64,000 nt of DNA from assembly GCA_914767715.1 (NCBI GenBank), contig OU612069.1, positions 6,572,001 through 6,636,000 on the forward strand. The letters are read 5' to 3'. Of this stretch, positions 39,127 through 49,966 are shown piece after piece. This DNA comes from Membranipora membranacea (taxonomy: Eukaryota; Bryozoa; Gymnolaemata; Cheilostomatida; Membraniporidae). The position numbers were made by a program, and so were the translations under genes. Each line of letters begins with the position of its first letter. The first letter of the stretch is position 1. The notes under the pieces are model-generated. The model was given only the letters and a program-made list of their open reading frames with translations, did not search any database and was not told where the DNA came from.

Positions 39127-39244
39127 CTTATTGCTGATCAGTATACTGCTCCTCATATGATCACTCTGGCTGATCGACTTGTCTCTAAGTTGTCGGGAGT
39201 AGAACGTCTAAGACTCCTGATTCTCCAACTTTTTATTGAATTTT
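39127..39244 (-). pseudogene. Decayed exon copy
   Basis: Acceptor TACTTGCAG and donor AATAAG|GTGGGG are kept, but the body (118 bases) has stops or a shift. The 3' part reads SISQSDHMRSSILISNK, recalling the intact copy's ISEKLFRQRDCVKSFLLNINK. Confidence 0.55.
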
Positions 39245-39493
39245 CTGCAAGTAAAATAATAAATAACATGAGTATATGATTGATTGCACTGTTCCGGGCT
39301 CAAAAGGATACATTCTGTCGTATTCTTTTACTGCATGTTTATTCACCTCATACAGTCCTTACAGCTGTGATATAGAGTTTTCCGCTTGAGTGCAGGGGCT
39401 ATATTTAACGGTTACTGCAACCTTAACAGTATGTGACAGGGGTGTATACAAAAACCAATCCAGCCCCGAGGATGAAAGATAAAACACACAGCC

Positions 39494-39531
39494 AGCCCTT
39501 AATGGCGTTCGGCCACGCTCGCCATTTAGGG
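39494..39531. repeat. GC-rich hairpin in a tandem unit
   Basis: GCCCTTAATGGCG and CGCCATTTAGGGC are inverted complements with one mismatch around a 12-base loop. It stands out from the AT-rich surroundings and is absent from the other tandem copies, so it is probably an insertion. Confidence 0.75.
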
Positions 39532-40573
39532 CAGGCCGTGTACTAGGGGTTTGATTTATTTGTGTATACACTGAACACCAATATCTTCATCAGGATTGCA
39601 GGAATTCTTAGAGTGAAATAATAAAACATTTCCTTGAAGGAATCATGCTGAATTCCAACAAATCTACCACTGTAAAACCTTAATCACGTCATTATATCAC
39701 CATTTTATATGGGTACCTTAATACACCCCTTGGGTAACGCATTATCAACATAATATATGCTTAGTAAGTGGTAGAAGGCCGGGAATGAAAACTCAAATAT
39801 CTAAACCAAATATAGTACATGACACTGCCTAACACTGCCTGCTATCTAAGGTTGCTTGTTAACGCTGATATTTAGTATTACAGTCTTACAGATTTTTATG
39901 AATATACTCAACAGGGTCCTCACTTATTAATGCCGATGTAATGTACAAATTTGATTTATGTCCCTATTGACAAAGGATGGACAACTTCTAATCTTGAAAT
40001 TTCAAATGATGTTTCAAGGGTGATTTATTGACTAATGATGCTATAATAATTTTTGAGAATCAAAGAAGAAATATGTGACTTCAAGTAAGAATATTTTGTT
40101 TACCACCAAAGAAGGATTTATCGATCACTTTGTGAACCCTCACTACAACACTACAACACTGCAACTTAAAAATATCATGCAGAATTTTATGGGGCAGGTC
40201 GAACAACTTACTCACATAAATTACGAATTCAAACCTTGTTTATGACATTTATAGTATATTGTGCGATCTTATTCTCACCAGTCAGAGTTAGTATATTGTG
40301 CGATGTTATTCTCTGCATTTGGAGTTACTCTCCCATTGAGCTGGTACAGGCTAACCAGTAAATTGGAACCAACCAAAAATGCAGAAGTATTCGATAAACC
40401 TAGTCCAACTGGCCACTGTCCTTCTCAGAAGTACCCAGACCTAACGCTTGAAAACTCTGCTAGTATTGCGTACAATTAAGGTGCCGGCACAGCACCGCTA
40501 ACAATCCACTAACAGACCATGATCTGTCTTGTACTGGGATAGGATTTACAAAATGAAACTAGTTAATAGATTG

Positions 40574-40606
40574 ATTGCCTTCTCAGCCTATTGGCTATGA
40601 TCAAAG
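40574..40606 (+). ncRNA. Second U2-like head, more diverged
   Basis: GCCTTCTCAGCCTATTGGCT and ATGATCAAAG parallel the copy at 41612. The downstream sequence is also shared (CAATGGCTGACTAGTGCCTG, CTTGCTGCACAC, GAGGTCCACCATGGCCTC). Both copies lie a few hundred bases upstream (in + coordinates) of an exon copy, so one insertion duplicated with the tandem unit explains them. Confidence 0.6.
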
Positions 40607-40857
40607 CAACATGGCCAATGGCTGACTAGTGCCTGTTTCAGTTTTTGGCATCTTGCTGCACACCCAAGATGAGGAGGTCCACCATGGCCTCACCTTTAGG
40701 ATGCATTCTAGATCACTAGGATGTATCATATTCTCACTAGGAGGACTTCGGGCAACTTGCGTCCCTCTTTAGGGGCAGCCCACCCTCTGTTTTGTCATAA
40801 GCAGGGCCTTCAATGAGTCTTTCACCCAAATGACAGGTTTCACCTGTGTAGTCTTAC

Positions 40858-40976
40858 CTTACTTCTGTTCAGTAGCCGCCTCTTCATATGATCTCTTCGT
40901 CTGATCAACTGTTATGTTCTTGATATTGGAGCAGACCGTCTACGCCTTCTGATTCTCTGACTGTCTGCGGTATTGT
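40858..40976 (-). pseudogene. Decayed exon copy
   Basis: Acceptor TTTTCAATGCAG and donor AGTAAG|GTAAGA remain. The frame begins TIPQTVRESEGVDGLLQYQE, clearly related to the open copy, and then hits a stop after EHNS. Confidence 0.65.
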
Positions 40977-41408
40977 CTGCATTGAAAAGGACAATTAGAT
41001 GTGGATATATGATTAATTTGGCTGGTCAGAGCTAAGATATAATAAAGCAACTCTGTCATATGTACTGGTACTGAACGGTTATTTGTCTCTTGCAGTCCAT
41101 ACCGTCAATTTCCGCTCAGTTAAAGGGCTACAGTTTGTAACAGGGGTGCGTTAATATCAAAGCAGCCCGGATTAAGAAAGTAGAGCGATCTTTTTCAGGA
41201 TTCAAGAAATTATTGGTATTGAAACAATGAAATATTTCCCTCAAATAATCTTTGCTGCATCCCAAAAAAATCTAACACTGTAAAACTCTTACATCTTCAT
41301 TATATCACCATTTTTTTAAAGAAACCTTTATACACCCCTGACTAACATTAAGCCAACTGACAACTCGCCACATAGAATGGGAGCCCTTTATATCATGAGT
41401 TGCCCCAC

Positions 41409-41556
41409 CTTATTGGGGTTAAGTAGACTCCTCTCGACATCGACCTCTCAGTTTGATCTCTCTGATATCTCTGTCTGATCTCTGTCTGTCTGTTAAAGTG
41501 TTGTAGGAGCAGTCAACACACACACACACCTCCTGATTCTCTGTTTATGGAATTAT
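41409..41556 (-). pseudogene. Decayed exon copy with simple-repeat insertion
   Basis: Splice borders (ATTGCAG acceptor, AATAAG|GTGGGG donor) remain. The body is expanded by CTCTGTCTGATCT-type repetition and a (CA)n run at about 41517-41529, destroying the frame. Confidence 0.5.
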
Positions 41557-41611
41557 CTGCAATAAATAAAATAATCGATGACAGTATATGTTGCGTTGGC
41601 TGTGTCATGGC

Positions 41612-41648
41612 CTCGCTTCTCGGCCTATTGGCTAAGATCAAAGTGTCA
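41612..41648 (+). ncRNA. U2 snRNA 5'-end-like sequence heading a repeat
   Basis: CTTCTCGGCCTATTGGCTAA followed by GATCAAAGTGT reproduces, with very few changes, the first ~35 nucleotides of U2 snRNA (stem I and the start of the following region). The branch-site-recognition segment that should follow is not present, so this is a fragment, not a working U2 gene. It is followed by about 85 bases (to GAGGTCCACCATGGCCT) shared with 40607-40690. Confidence 0.7.
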
Positions 41649-41995
41649 CTGCCAATGGCTGATTAGTGCCTGTTTCAGTTTCTGGCAGCTTGCTGCACAC
41701 TTACAATTAGGAGGTCCACCATGGCCTGCCGCTAACATATACATGCCAACGCAGCAGTCTACATCGAGTTAGAACCAACTAGCCTGCATACTGACCTGAG
41801 CACTTTTTGCTGATAAACCAATTAAGGGAGCACTTCAAAGTTCCGGACAACTGGATCAAACTAAATCTAACTGCAGCAGGAACAATCAACGAAAAAAACG
41901 AAAGTGGCTTGCTTGATGAAAAGAGTTACAGGAAAAACAAATTGCCTTCTTTACCCCTTCTGACCGGGTGCCTTTATCTTCTTGTGTAGCCTTAC

Positions 41996-42140
41996 CTTAT
42001 AACTGTTCAGTAGAAACCTCTCCACACGATCTCTCTGATTGATTGAATCTCTGTATCCAGGTTACATCCTATGGAGCACAGACAGGCTTAGACTAACACC
42101 TACACCTTTCTCCTGATTTCCCAGTTGCTTATGTAACTTT
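41996..42140 (-). pseudogene. Decayed exon copy
   Basis: Acceptor TTTTGCATGCAG and donor TATAAG|GTAAGG remain. The frame has a stop near the middle; the end reads INQRDRVERFLLNSYK, matching the open copy's FRQRDCVKSFLLNINK. Confidence 0.6.
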
Positions 42141-42914
42141 CTGCATGCAAAAGAACAAGTGGATATGAACGGATGATTGATGGTGGTGGTCACAGCTCAG
42201 GAGTATATAATTATTCTGTTATATACTCTGCTTCCGGCTGCTATTCTACCCTTAGAGTAAGTTCTCCCGATTGTGTAAAAGTGATATCAGCTAAATTAAT
42301 TGGCTATGGTAACCGTTGGCGTCAAAATATGACGTAGGTTTAAATCACAAAGCATCTCATAGGAAATGTACACTTTCAGCGTTTCCTAAGAGCTATCCAT
42401 TAGGGTAAGCTGAGTAGAATAAGATTGAGCATTGGCAAGCTTGATTTGATGTAAGAATGAGGAAGCATATCATCCCCTAGGCTATGCTAACCGATTGATA
42501 TGAACTGTAATGAGATCTATGACTCATTAAAACTGATTACAGCAACCTTACTAATACTGTTGCCTAGAGCTCAGTTTTAGATATAAATTCCTGTGCCTGC
42601 ATGAATACAAAATTTGGCACACCAACCTTTACTGTTTAATTTTGTCGTACGCGTCGGAATTACGATGAAAGAAAACTGTCAAACGCCTATGAAATTTGTC
42701 CTTATCGTCATGGTGTGCGTATAATGCACATCAAAAGCAGTGTAACACTGCCTTGCAAGCGGCAGCAAATCTCAAGCGTTTATATCAAGTGCTGGGGCCA
42801 GTTTTGTGCTGCAATACCAACTAGCTATCGGAGTACTTGAGTGACCTCTGGCGTGTAGGCTACATTATTGTGACAGTATTCTGTATAAAAAAGTATGAGC
42901 TTGTTGTTCGAACT

Positions 42915-42992
42915 GCACCACTAGCACTGGCACTGGCCCTAGCACTGGCACTAGCACTAGTACTGGCAATGGCAATAGCGATAGCAATAGCA
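42915..42992. repeat. Hexanucleotide-type repeat (GCACTA/GCACTG)n
   Basis: An irregular run of about 13 six-base units, GCACTA/GCACTG drifting to GCAATA/GCGATA, lies between two copies of a repeated segment (about 42600 and 44115). Confidence 0.85.
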
Positions 42993-43399
42993 CTTAGGAC
43001 ATGAACCCAATCTAGACACCAGCTTTCTATTACTCATACACGTTCATCTTTGTGTAGCAATATGCCATCTAGACAATATAAATTGGTGATTCAGTTAAGG
43101 TTGTAGCTTGATACATTTTTGAGCACCATCGAGACAAGCACCATGTAGGGTTATAGTGTATAGGCTCTAGATGTCATGTCATCTATTGGGAGAGTGTACA
43201 ATTGTGGTTATTAATGGTCGAAGAGTAATCATCTATAATCTCCTATGTAACAAAACAAGGAAGTTTTTTGCTTGCTATCCAAGCTAGTTGTTATCCGCTG
43301 TATGATGTGTGGCAATTTAAAAACTCACAGCAACAACACTAAAACTGTTGCTTAGAGGTCATACTAATCAATCTAAATTGCTGCGGTATCATGAATATA

Positions 43400-43730
43400 A
43401 TCACAGAGTAAGGATAAGCAGAGGGGACACTTCAATGATCGTTATAGTGCCTGCGGTTTTTATCCACTGGGGGAAATTCATCAATCTGGCCACCTGCCAA
43501 TTTCAGAATATATATAAGTTACAGTGGAGTTGTGTCATGCAGACATAGCCACCTTTGATAGGTCATAATTCATTCTGTATTTATCCTAAAGACTGATTTC
43601 TAACTTTTATGAAATGTCCAATCTTCGAGCTATACACCATATTATTGTCATTTTTTGCTAGGATACATAGGCTATGAGTAATCCAGGTTTTTAAAATGAG
43701 TTTTATCATATAGATTTACATAGGACTTAG
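43400..43730 (+). repeat. Long inverted repeat, left arm
   Basis: The arm runs from TCACAGAGTAAGGATAAGCA to ATAGATTTACAT. Its complement lies at 43782-44105, with most blocks matching exactly (GACACTTCAATGATCGTTAT, TATTTATCCTAAAGACTGAT, CATTTTTTGCTAGGAT). The 43460-43550 part is diverged between the arms. Confidence 0.9.
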
Positions 43731-43781
43731 GTCAATGCACGGACATTTCCTAATTTTGATGACCAGCCGTCTATCAATTGT

Positions 43782-44105
43782 CACATGTAAATCTATATGA
43801 CAAAACTCATTTAAAAAACCTGGATTACTCTTAGCCTATGAATCCTAGCAAAAAATGACAACAATATGGTGTATAGCTTGAAGCTTGGACATTCCAGCAA
43901 AGTTGGAAATCAGTCTTTAGGATAAATACAGATTGAATTATGGCCCATCAAAGGTAGGGATGTCTGCAAGAAAAATGCCATTATAACATATAGAGATAAT
44001 GAGTTTTTGGCATCCAGCTGTGCACAATTTTCCCCCAGTGAATCAAAAACCGCAGGCACTATAACGATCATTGAAGTGTCCCCTCTGCTTATCCTTACTC
44101 TGTGA
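43782..44105 (-). repeat. Long inverted repeat, right arm
   Basis: Reverse complement of the left arm; the spacer is only about 50 bases. A transcript through both arms would fold into a hairpin of over 300 bp. No target duplication was found at the outer ends, so transposon origin is unproven. Confidence 0.9.
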
Positions 44106-44688
44106 TATAATAATTGGGACCGCACCCTTCACTGTTCAGTTTCGTGGTCAATGATTGTCATAAAGATGAAAATTAACTGTGAAATAACAAGGAAGAATCA
44201 ACGTAAGTTGATTACTGCAGTAGATGAATGCACTTTAATAATATTCTATCATCACTTATGGACAAACGCAAACCACGTCTTCCGTCAGTATGCAAATGTA
44301 CTTTGGGGGTGATATCGTAATGCGTTGTGCCACAAAACTCCTTCCGACCTCGGGAAGTTCCCCATCACGTGAGAATGAGGATGTATTTGCTAAATTGGAT
44401 AACAACGCTGCAGTGCTGTCTCATGAAAAAACTAACTAACTTGCAATCTAATCTTTGGTCTGCTAGATTATGTAAAATTCAGTGCCGATAATGGTTATTG
44501 AGGTTAGCTGAGCCTGCGGCCATTCATGTTGTATGATGATGCCACTCTGATGAAAAGCAGTCGAATCAAGATTATATTGGTCTGTATGAGTATAAATATT
44601 AAAAAGCTCTGCTATGGGTCTTTGAATATTCCTGTTATAATGTAGAGTGACCACTGTCCTGGTGACAGCATTGATAAGATAAGCCTAC

Positions 44689-44745
44689 CTTGTATCTGCA
44701 GTCAGAAGACGGAAATGAAGGTGATACCCGTAATCCTCTCTGTCT
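44689..44745 (-). CDS. Possible 57-base exon, unknown gene
   Basis: Acceptor ATATTACTGGTAG and donor TACAAG|GTAGGC bound 57 bases open in two frames (RQRGLRVSPSFPSSDCRYK or DREDYGYHLHFRLLTADT). Nothing is recognised. The call rests only on the splice borders. Confidence 0.2.
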
Positions 44746-45560
44746 CTACCAGTAATATAAGTCTGTATCAGTGGTCACCATCCTATGATATCTGGTTTTC
44801 AAGCACTACCAGTACATGTCTACACAGGGTATCCAGCTTTGAGAAGTTAATGTCTGTTTTCTAGTGATGTAGATGGCTTGATTCTATATGATATAAACAC
44901 AGAGTAACAATATATCCTTCCTCTGGCCTTGACTTGTTGCTATACAATGGCAGGCGGTGCAGATATTAACACCGCATTGTGTCTCTAATTCATCATCTCT
45001 GGCGACCTCTGAATTGCGCAATAAATGATGAGATATAAATGAACAAGCGCATACCAAGGGGCGTAAAGAAGTTACAAACCTCCCCTTGTTTGCAAACAGT
45101 TCATGATGAGATTAATATGTCTATGTTTGATTGTGTAATTCTCTATTGTGCATTGACAAGGACTGTTCTATCAAGTATTGTCTCATTCATTATGTTGTAC
45201 AGTGAGTGCAACCAGTAATCTGTACTGATGTTTTCTTTTATATTACTACACCTGTTGCTTGTATCACTAGCCGAAACATTTGTGACAGATGTCAATCAAA
45301 CATTGATATTGATATCGGTTTACATCGAAATCAGTCATGGAATAGCAAACCTACTGGATCTGAGCCAAATTACGTCAGTTTGTATAACAGAAGTCCCAAA
45401 GAGGATATTTTAGCTGTTAATTCAAAGCTATGGATATTATTCAATTGATACACTATGACAAACTTGTCTCAAAGGTGTAGTGGGGGGGGGGGCAAGTTAA
45501 GTTAGTTGGATTAAACAGGAAGTGAGTTTCAACCATAAGGCTAGTTTTAGCGATTACAAA

Positions 45561-45632
45561 GTGTCGGGAGGGCTGGTAGTAGCATTGGCAAAGTGGTTGA
45601 TAAAAAAATGCTACTACCAGCTCTCCGGACAC
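45561..45632. repeat. Imperfect hairpin, 25-base arms
   Basis: GTGTCGGGAGGGCTGGTAGT+AGCAT pairs with ATGCTACTACCAGCTCTCCG+GACAC around a ~22-base loop, with a few mismatches. The GCTACTACCAGCT core also occurs in the right end of the piggyBac element (about 25029-25041), so this may be a tiny non-autonomous remnant. Confidence 0.75.
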
Positions 45633-46547
45633 CGTTCAAGCTGATGTTATGTTCATGTGTTGTGCTTGATTTGCTGTCAGTATATTGTTTGAGTTAGCGA
45701 TCTAACACCCAGGCTCAGCTCAGGTACCCTGTGTCAGGGTGGTTACCCTGTAAACTCCTCCCACATTGTAAGGCAAAGGATATGGTTAAATATGTCTAGG
45801 GCTACACATCCTTGCCATTGCAAACCTTCCATCATGTAACTAGAAACAAACAATGTTGGAATAGGTTTGGATTTAGTATTTTTTGTTGATGTTGTTGATG
45901 AGGTGTAGAATACTTACAGAAATGAGATTAGCTGGCCGTTTCTATGTAATGCAACTGATTAGATGTCATGATGATCTGATCGGTGATTTCAGTTGAATAG
46001 AGAGCAGGTGAAGAATCAAGAGCGATGCCTCTGGCGGAGGACACCTTCATTTAGATTGCTGTCGAGTGTTTCTAAATTTGTTTTTTTCATATTTACAAAT
46101 TAGAGAGAGTGTTGCTGGCTGTGACAAAGTAGTGGCTATCTAAAGCACCACCCACCCAGTGATGCACTCCAGGCCTATATAAACCAATATAATAAATTAA
46201 GTATGTCTATTGGTAATGTTAAGTGGTAAGTGTAATACAGGAAACTTCAGTGTATAACATTTACATAGAATTGTGAAGGTCATGGACCTCATTCAAGCTC
46301 CACTAAACTTGATATCCCAAACAGTATGGGGTAAGAGGTAAGCAGATTCCTGTCTTGGCACAATTGGGTGATTGCAGACTGGATCAGTCTCATCGTTACT
46401 GTACGTATAATGAGATATTGGAGCATCCAGACATATGGCCTTCAATTTGGAGTTGTAACCCCGTGCTCAAAAAGAGGACAAGTCCGAAAAGAAACTGTGA
46501 TATATTTGTGTTTGATGGATTTCTCCGTTGAGGTGAAAAGATAATTT

Positions 46548-46925
46548 GTGAGTTATTATAAATTATATATGATGTGTGTTATGAAAAGTTCTAAGTTCAA
46601 CATTCTTACAATCAGAATATCTACGCAGTCACACCTGACATCACCAAAAATTGATTTAAGTGAAAGCGATATATTTTGTATATACTCTGCTATCTCCTTC
46701 CGAATTAGGCTATCAAAAATAGAGGTGTTGATATCTGTAGTAAACCACACCCTCTTATATATTTATGATAGGATAACCAAGAACGGCAACAACGTGAGAG
46801 GTGCTGTAGAGAATATATGGAAGGTAATAGCAGTAGAACTTGGAAATAGAGGTTATCCTGACATAACATCAATAGTATGGCATCTGAAAATCAATTTTAC
46901 AATAGACCGAAATTGTATTTGGTAA
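46548..46925 (+). other. 125-codon ORF ending in a possible Myb/SANT-like helix pair
   Basis: The N-terminal two thirds look random. The C-terminal part, VRGAVENIWKVIAVELGNRG followed by YPDITSIVWHLKI, resembles the IWxxIAxELxxxGY-x-T-xxxV-xx-K/HL pattern of Myb/SANT-like trihelix domains. The first helix with its tryptophan is not recognisable. It may be a remnant of a transposon-associated DNA-binding ORF or chance. Confidence 0.3.
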
Positions 46926-48330
46926 AGATCAAGATGGAGAGCACATTCAACATGGCCTTTGTTTGCCCTTAAAATCTCTTCGGTCAATCTAGGACCTGAC
47001 CCATAACCCAATTTAAATCAACAGACTGACTGTTTCGTACAATTAATATGGCTGTCTAGTAGTGAGATCGGTCGATCCTCCGATACTGGGCGTCGACCTG
47101 TAATAAAATCACTGTGTATAGTCACAGCTTCATTGCTGAGAAGAACATACAGAGTTTAAAAAACCAGCTAGCCATGTACTTGTGATTAAGAGGTCGGATT
47201 TGCGTTTGAAATTGGCTTATTTTTATAGGAAAAACAAAATTGAGTCCACTGACTGCCAGTGAGTTTTTCTTGCAAGCGACCAACATGGTGTCACATGAAC
47301 AATTTCCCGAAAAATAGCAATACATTTACTCTAAAAACTGAAATTTCATGCTTAAGGTAGAGCCACGTGGGTCAGCATATATGTATTGACTTTCTATATG
47401 CCGTTGGAAAGCTCTCGATACAAGGAAATGTGAATTCAAATTAAAATATAGCTGCTTCATTTGACCTTGCGATATTCACCAAAGCAATGACATTTCGTGT
47501 CAATAGTTCGGGTGATTGAAGCAATATGGTGGTGGTGTGGTGGAGATTGATGGCCTAAAACTGCAGTTACAGGCGAATTCGCCTTACTACAAGATGAGAC
47601 AAATCGAGGAATTCTATTGATGAGAAGAATCACAAAATCTCGACTGAAAATACAATTTTCTACAACCCTTGAATATCGATGTCTGTCTATAACATAGTAT
47701 AAGTGCTCACACTCTGTCAGGGTAGCTGAAAGTGAAACTCAAGGGCAGACTTTCAGCACTTTAACTTTGCCATTACTTAACTAACACCTACAGCATAAAC
47801 ACACCTATTATGTCAAAATACCAAAGCTGATAATATACATTGAGGGCTGGAAGTGTTTGAATGAGATGCTCGTCAACACACAGGGGTGGCTTCACGTTGT
47901 GGGGCCGGCCATGAGGAGGTTGCACTAGAGAACGCCTCAAAATAGCGCTTGACTCAAGGTTTCTAGCTGAAGAACTGTGTATAGAGCAGTGGTATGTGGA
48001 CTGCTGTAAGTTTGTTGTATGTATGAATGAGAATACAACGTAAACAGCTGTCATACAGGTCAAGTCAAAGACCTCATGCTGCATAAGAGTGTTAATACCA
48101 TGACCATGGAAAAAAAACTCCTGAAAACATCTATAGAGAATAAAATTGCATTTATCAAAAAATTTGCAGAATAGTAAAAACGCTGAACCTATGATTGCAA
48201 AACTGAATTGAGCTCGGCATCCAAGCGACCACAATACTCTAATCGCTTAAAAAGTGTTTAACCCATATGATATTTCTATGTCAAAACTGGAATATATAAT
48301 AAGAGTAATATATAATAACATTTTGTCATC
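46925..48330. other. 3' flank of PPCDC, nothing recognised
   Basis: The longest ORF of the window (148 codons, minus, 47788-48234) lies here. It has no recognisable motif, a Cys/Phe-rich low-information composition and no splice or homology support, so it is not called. Confidence 0.4.
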
Positions 48331-48582
48331 TTACACGCCAGGAACCTCAGGTTCGGACAAAATAACACATAATCTATCAGTGATTGTCTTAACTTCTGCC
48401 ATAGCCCCGTTCCCTTTATCTCCACAGGCTAACAGTTTGGATACAGTGGGGATCTCTGTGTACCCCCAACTTATAAGAGTGTCTATATGAGGTTTTGTTA
48501 TTGGGTGCTCCAGCATACGAGTGTCCATAGCTGCAGCAAACAGGAGAGGCTTGCTAATATCCCAAGCTCTCACAGTACAGGT
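48331..48582 (-). CDS. PPCDC: Phosphopantothenoylcysteine decarboxylase-like, last exon
   Basis: PPCDC removes CO2 from 4'-phosphopantothenoylcysteine in coenzyme A synthesis. It is an FMN-dependent HFCD-family flavoprotein, normally about 200 residues. On the minus strand, an acceptor (TGTGTTTATAG) opens an 83-codon exon ending in TAA: TCTVRAWDISKPLLFAAAMD, then TRMLEHPITKPHIDTLISWG, then YTEIPTVSKLLACGDKGNGA and MAEVKTI. The register matches the family's C-terminal third, including the ACGDxGxGAMAE motif with the catalytic Cys. The PxMNxxMW motif is altered to AAMDTRML: Pro, the catalytic Asn and Trp are all replaced. The 5' join to LCDNLL at 49415 is in phase. Confidence 0.85.
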   Translation of the reverse strand, partial: TCTVRAWDISKPLLFAAAMDTRMLEHPITKPHIDTLISWGYTEIPTVSKLLACGDKGNGAMAEVKTITDRLCVILSEPEVPGV

Positions 48583-49414
48583 CTATAAACACAAAAGAAC
48601 AAAAAAATAAAATTGACATTTTATTAGGATTTCATATTGAACCACAGACTTCAAATATTTAATATTGTAGCCTGAAAATCTACCTGAACAATTGGATTGA
48701 ATTTGCAGTCTGTTGTGCAAGCAATTAAAAGGAACACAGGATCGTTTGTAGACATGTAGACAGAGATAAGATGGAGATTGAATTCCTGTTGACCATGAAA
48801 GACTAAAAGAACTTTCTATCGATGCAATTTGAACAGAAACGCAAGGCTATAAAAATTAAGATCTACCCATGTTGCACATGATAGCAAAGAGCATGCTCTT
48901 CATAATGATTGTCATGGAAATAAGATGCTAAAAACAGATTATGTCAAGAGGTCCACTCCAGCTCAGGACACATAATACTTTTCTATGAATTTACAAAGTA
49001 ATCTCCATCATGAAATGAGAGTTGTGTGCTATGCATTAGAGAGTGGACAACTACAAAAAATACCATCATGTCTTAAAAAAAATTAAATGAGAAATATAAA
49101 GATACATGAAGGGTGCAATCTGGTTTTGAATTTACGTTGTTTATTCCTAAAACATTGAATTTCCCCGTACCTTGTATAACATCTCGAGACCGCCCGACAG
49201 GCAATATTACTTCAATTAAGCTTTGGATGTTTCTCTACAAACAAACAAATCCTCAAGGCGACAGAGGTTCGAACTAACAAACTTTAGGATTTTCACAAAA
49301 ACACTTACTACAACTTTGTTAATATTATCGCCCAGTGGTATATTAGGGGTGGAGGAGGCTGTGAGGTATCGAGGGGTTCGGGGTAGATTCTGGGGCCCGA
49401 AAAGTTTCACTCAC

Positions 49415-49529
49415 CAGTAGATTGTCACAGAGGCCATTGGCTATCTTTGCTCAGGGGAGCTATCAACATTACATTCGCCCATTTACCGAGTTCTATGTGC
49501 AGAACATCATCACCAAGTTGACTCCAGGC
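49415..49529 (-). pseudogene. PPCDC: PPCDC-like, preceding exon with frameshifting gap
   Basis: Acceptor ATAAATTTTGCAG, donor CTACTG|GTGAGT. The exon starts AWSQLGDDVLHIELGKWANV then MLIAPLS, which is the PPCDC segment with the active-site His (in LHIEL). After APLS the frame breaks; one frame over it resumes as KIANGLCDNLL, exactly in phase with the next exon's TCTVRAWD. Relative to the family's APLSANTxxKIAxGLCDNLLTC, 14 bases are missing, removing the ANT motif. With those bases the exon would be 129 bp, a whole number of codons. Earlier exons (about 80 residues with the GxTGSVA flavin loop) were not found to the right. Confidence 0.75.
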
Positions 49530-49966
49530 CTGCAAAATTTATAAATATCAGTAGCTGCCAGTTGAATATCTAATTTCATTCATATGTGAAATTTTACATC
49601 TCCGGAAATTGCGATGTGGAGCCTGGGTGCAAAGTTGACGTGCAAAAATTTCTATCTGGTTGTATTTATTCAGTCTCAACTCTGTGATCTATATACAGAC
49701 AAATAACCAAAATAATTAAACTGTAAATGATCATTGCCGTTGAAAGAATCTTACACATAGAAACAAACCTTGACAGAACACATGTCGTAAAGTCACCAAC
49801 AACTAAATGCCTCACTTTTGCTGTGCTGTCCAGTCTATAGTCTTACATTGTCAGTCAGGTCAGATTCTGTTAAAGTAATGATGTTGAGCACAAGGATTAA
49901 TTGGTATACTATCGCATGTATATCTCTGATCCATGGAGAGTGAAGTAATTCATTTAGCATGAGTAC

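Larger units (their letters stand above)
36870..42150. repeat. Local tandem duplication of a unit of roughly 1 kb
   Basis: A segment with ACAGGGGTGTA/TGTATCAAC, a poly-A-rich ATATCACCATTTT block and a TACACCCC block recurs at about 37480-37860, 38420-38800, 39430-39900 and 41135-41350. A second segment with minus-strand splice borders recurs at 37188, 39127, 40858, 41409 and 41996. The two segment types alternate irregularly, so units were duplicated and then deleted in parts. Confidence 0.8.

Noticed and set aside
47788-48234. Longest ORF in the window, 148 codons on the minus strand
   Set aside because: No motif, poor composition for a protein, no splice or family support; ORFs of this length arise by chance in 64 kb.
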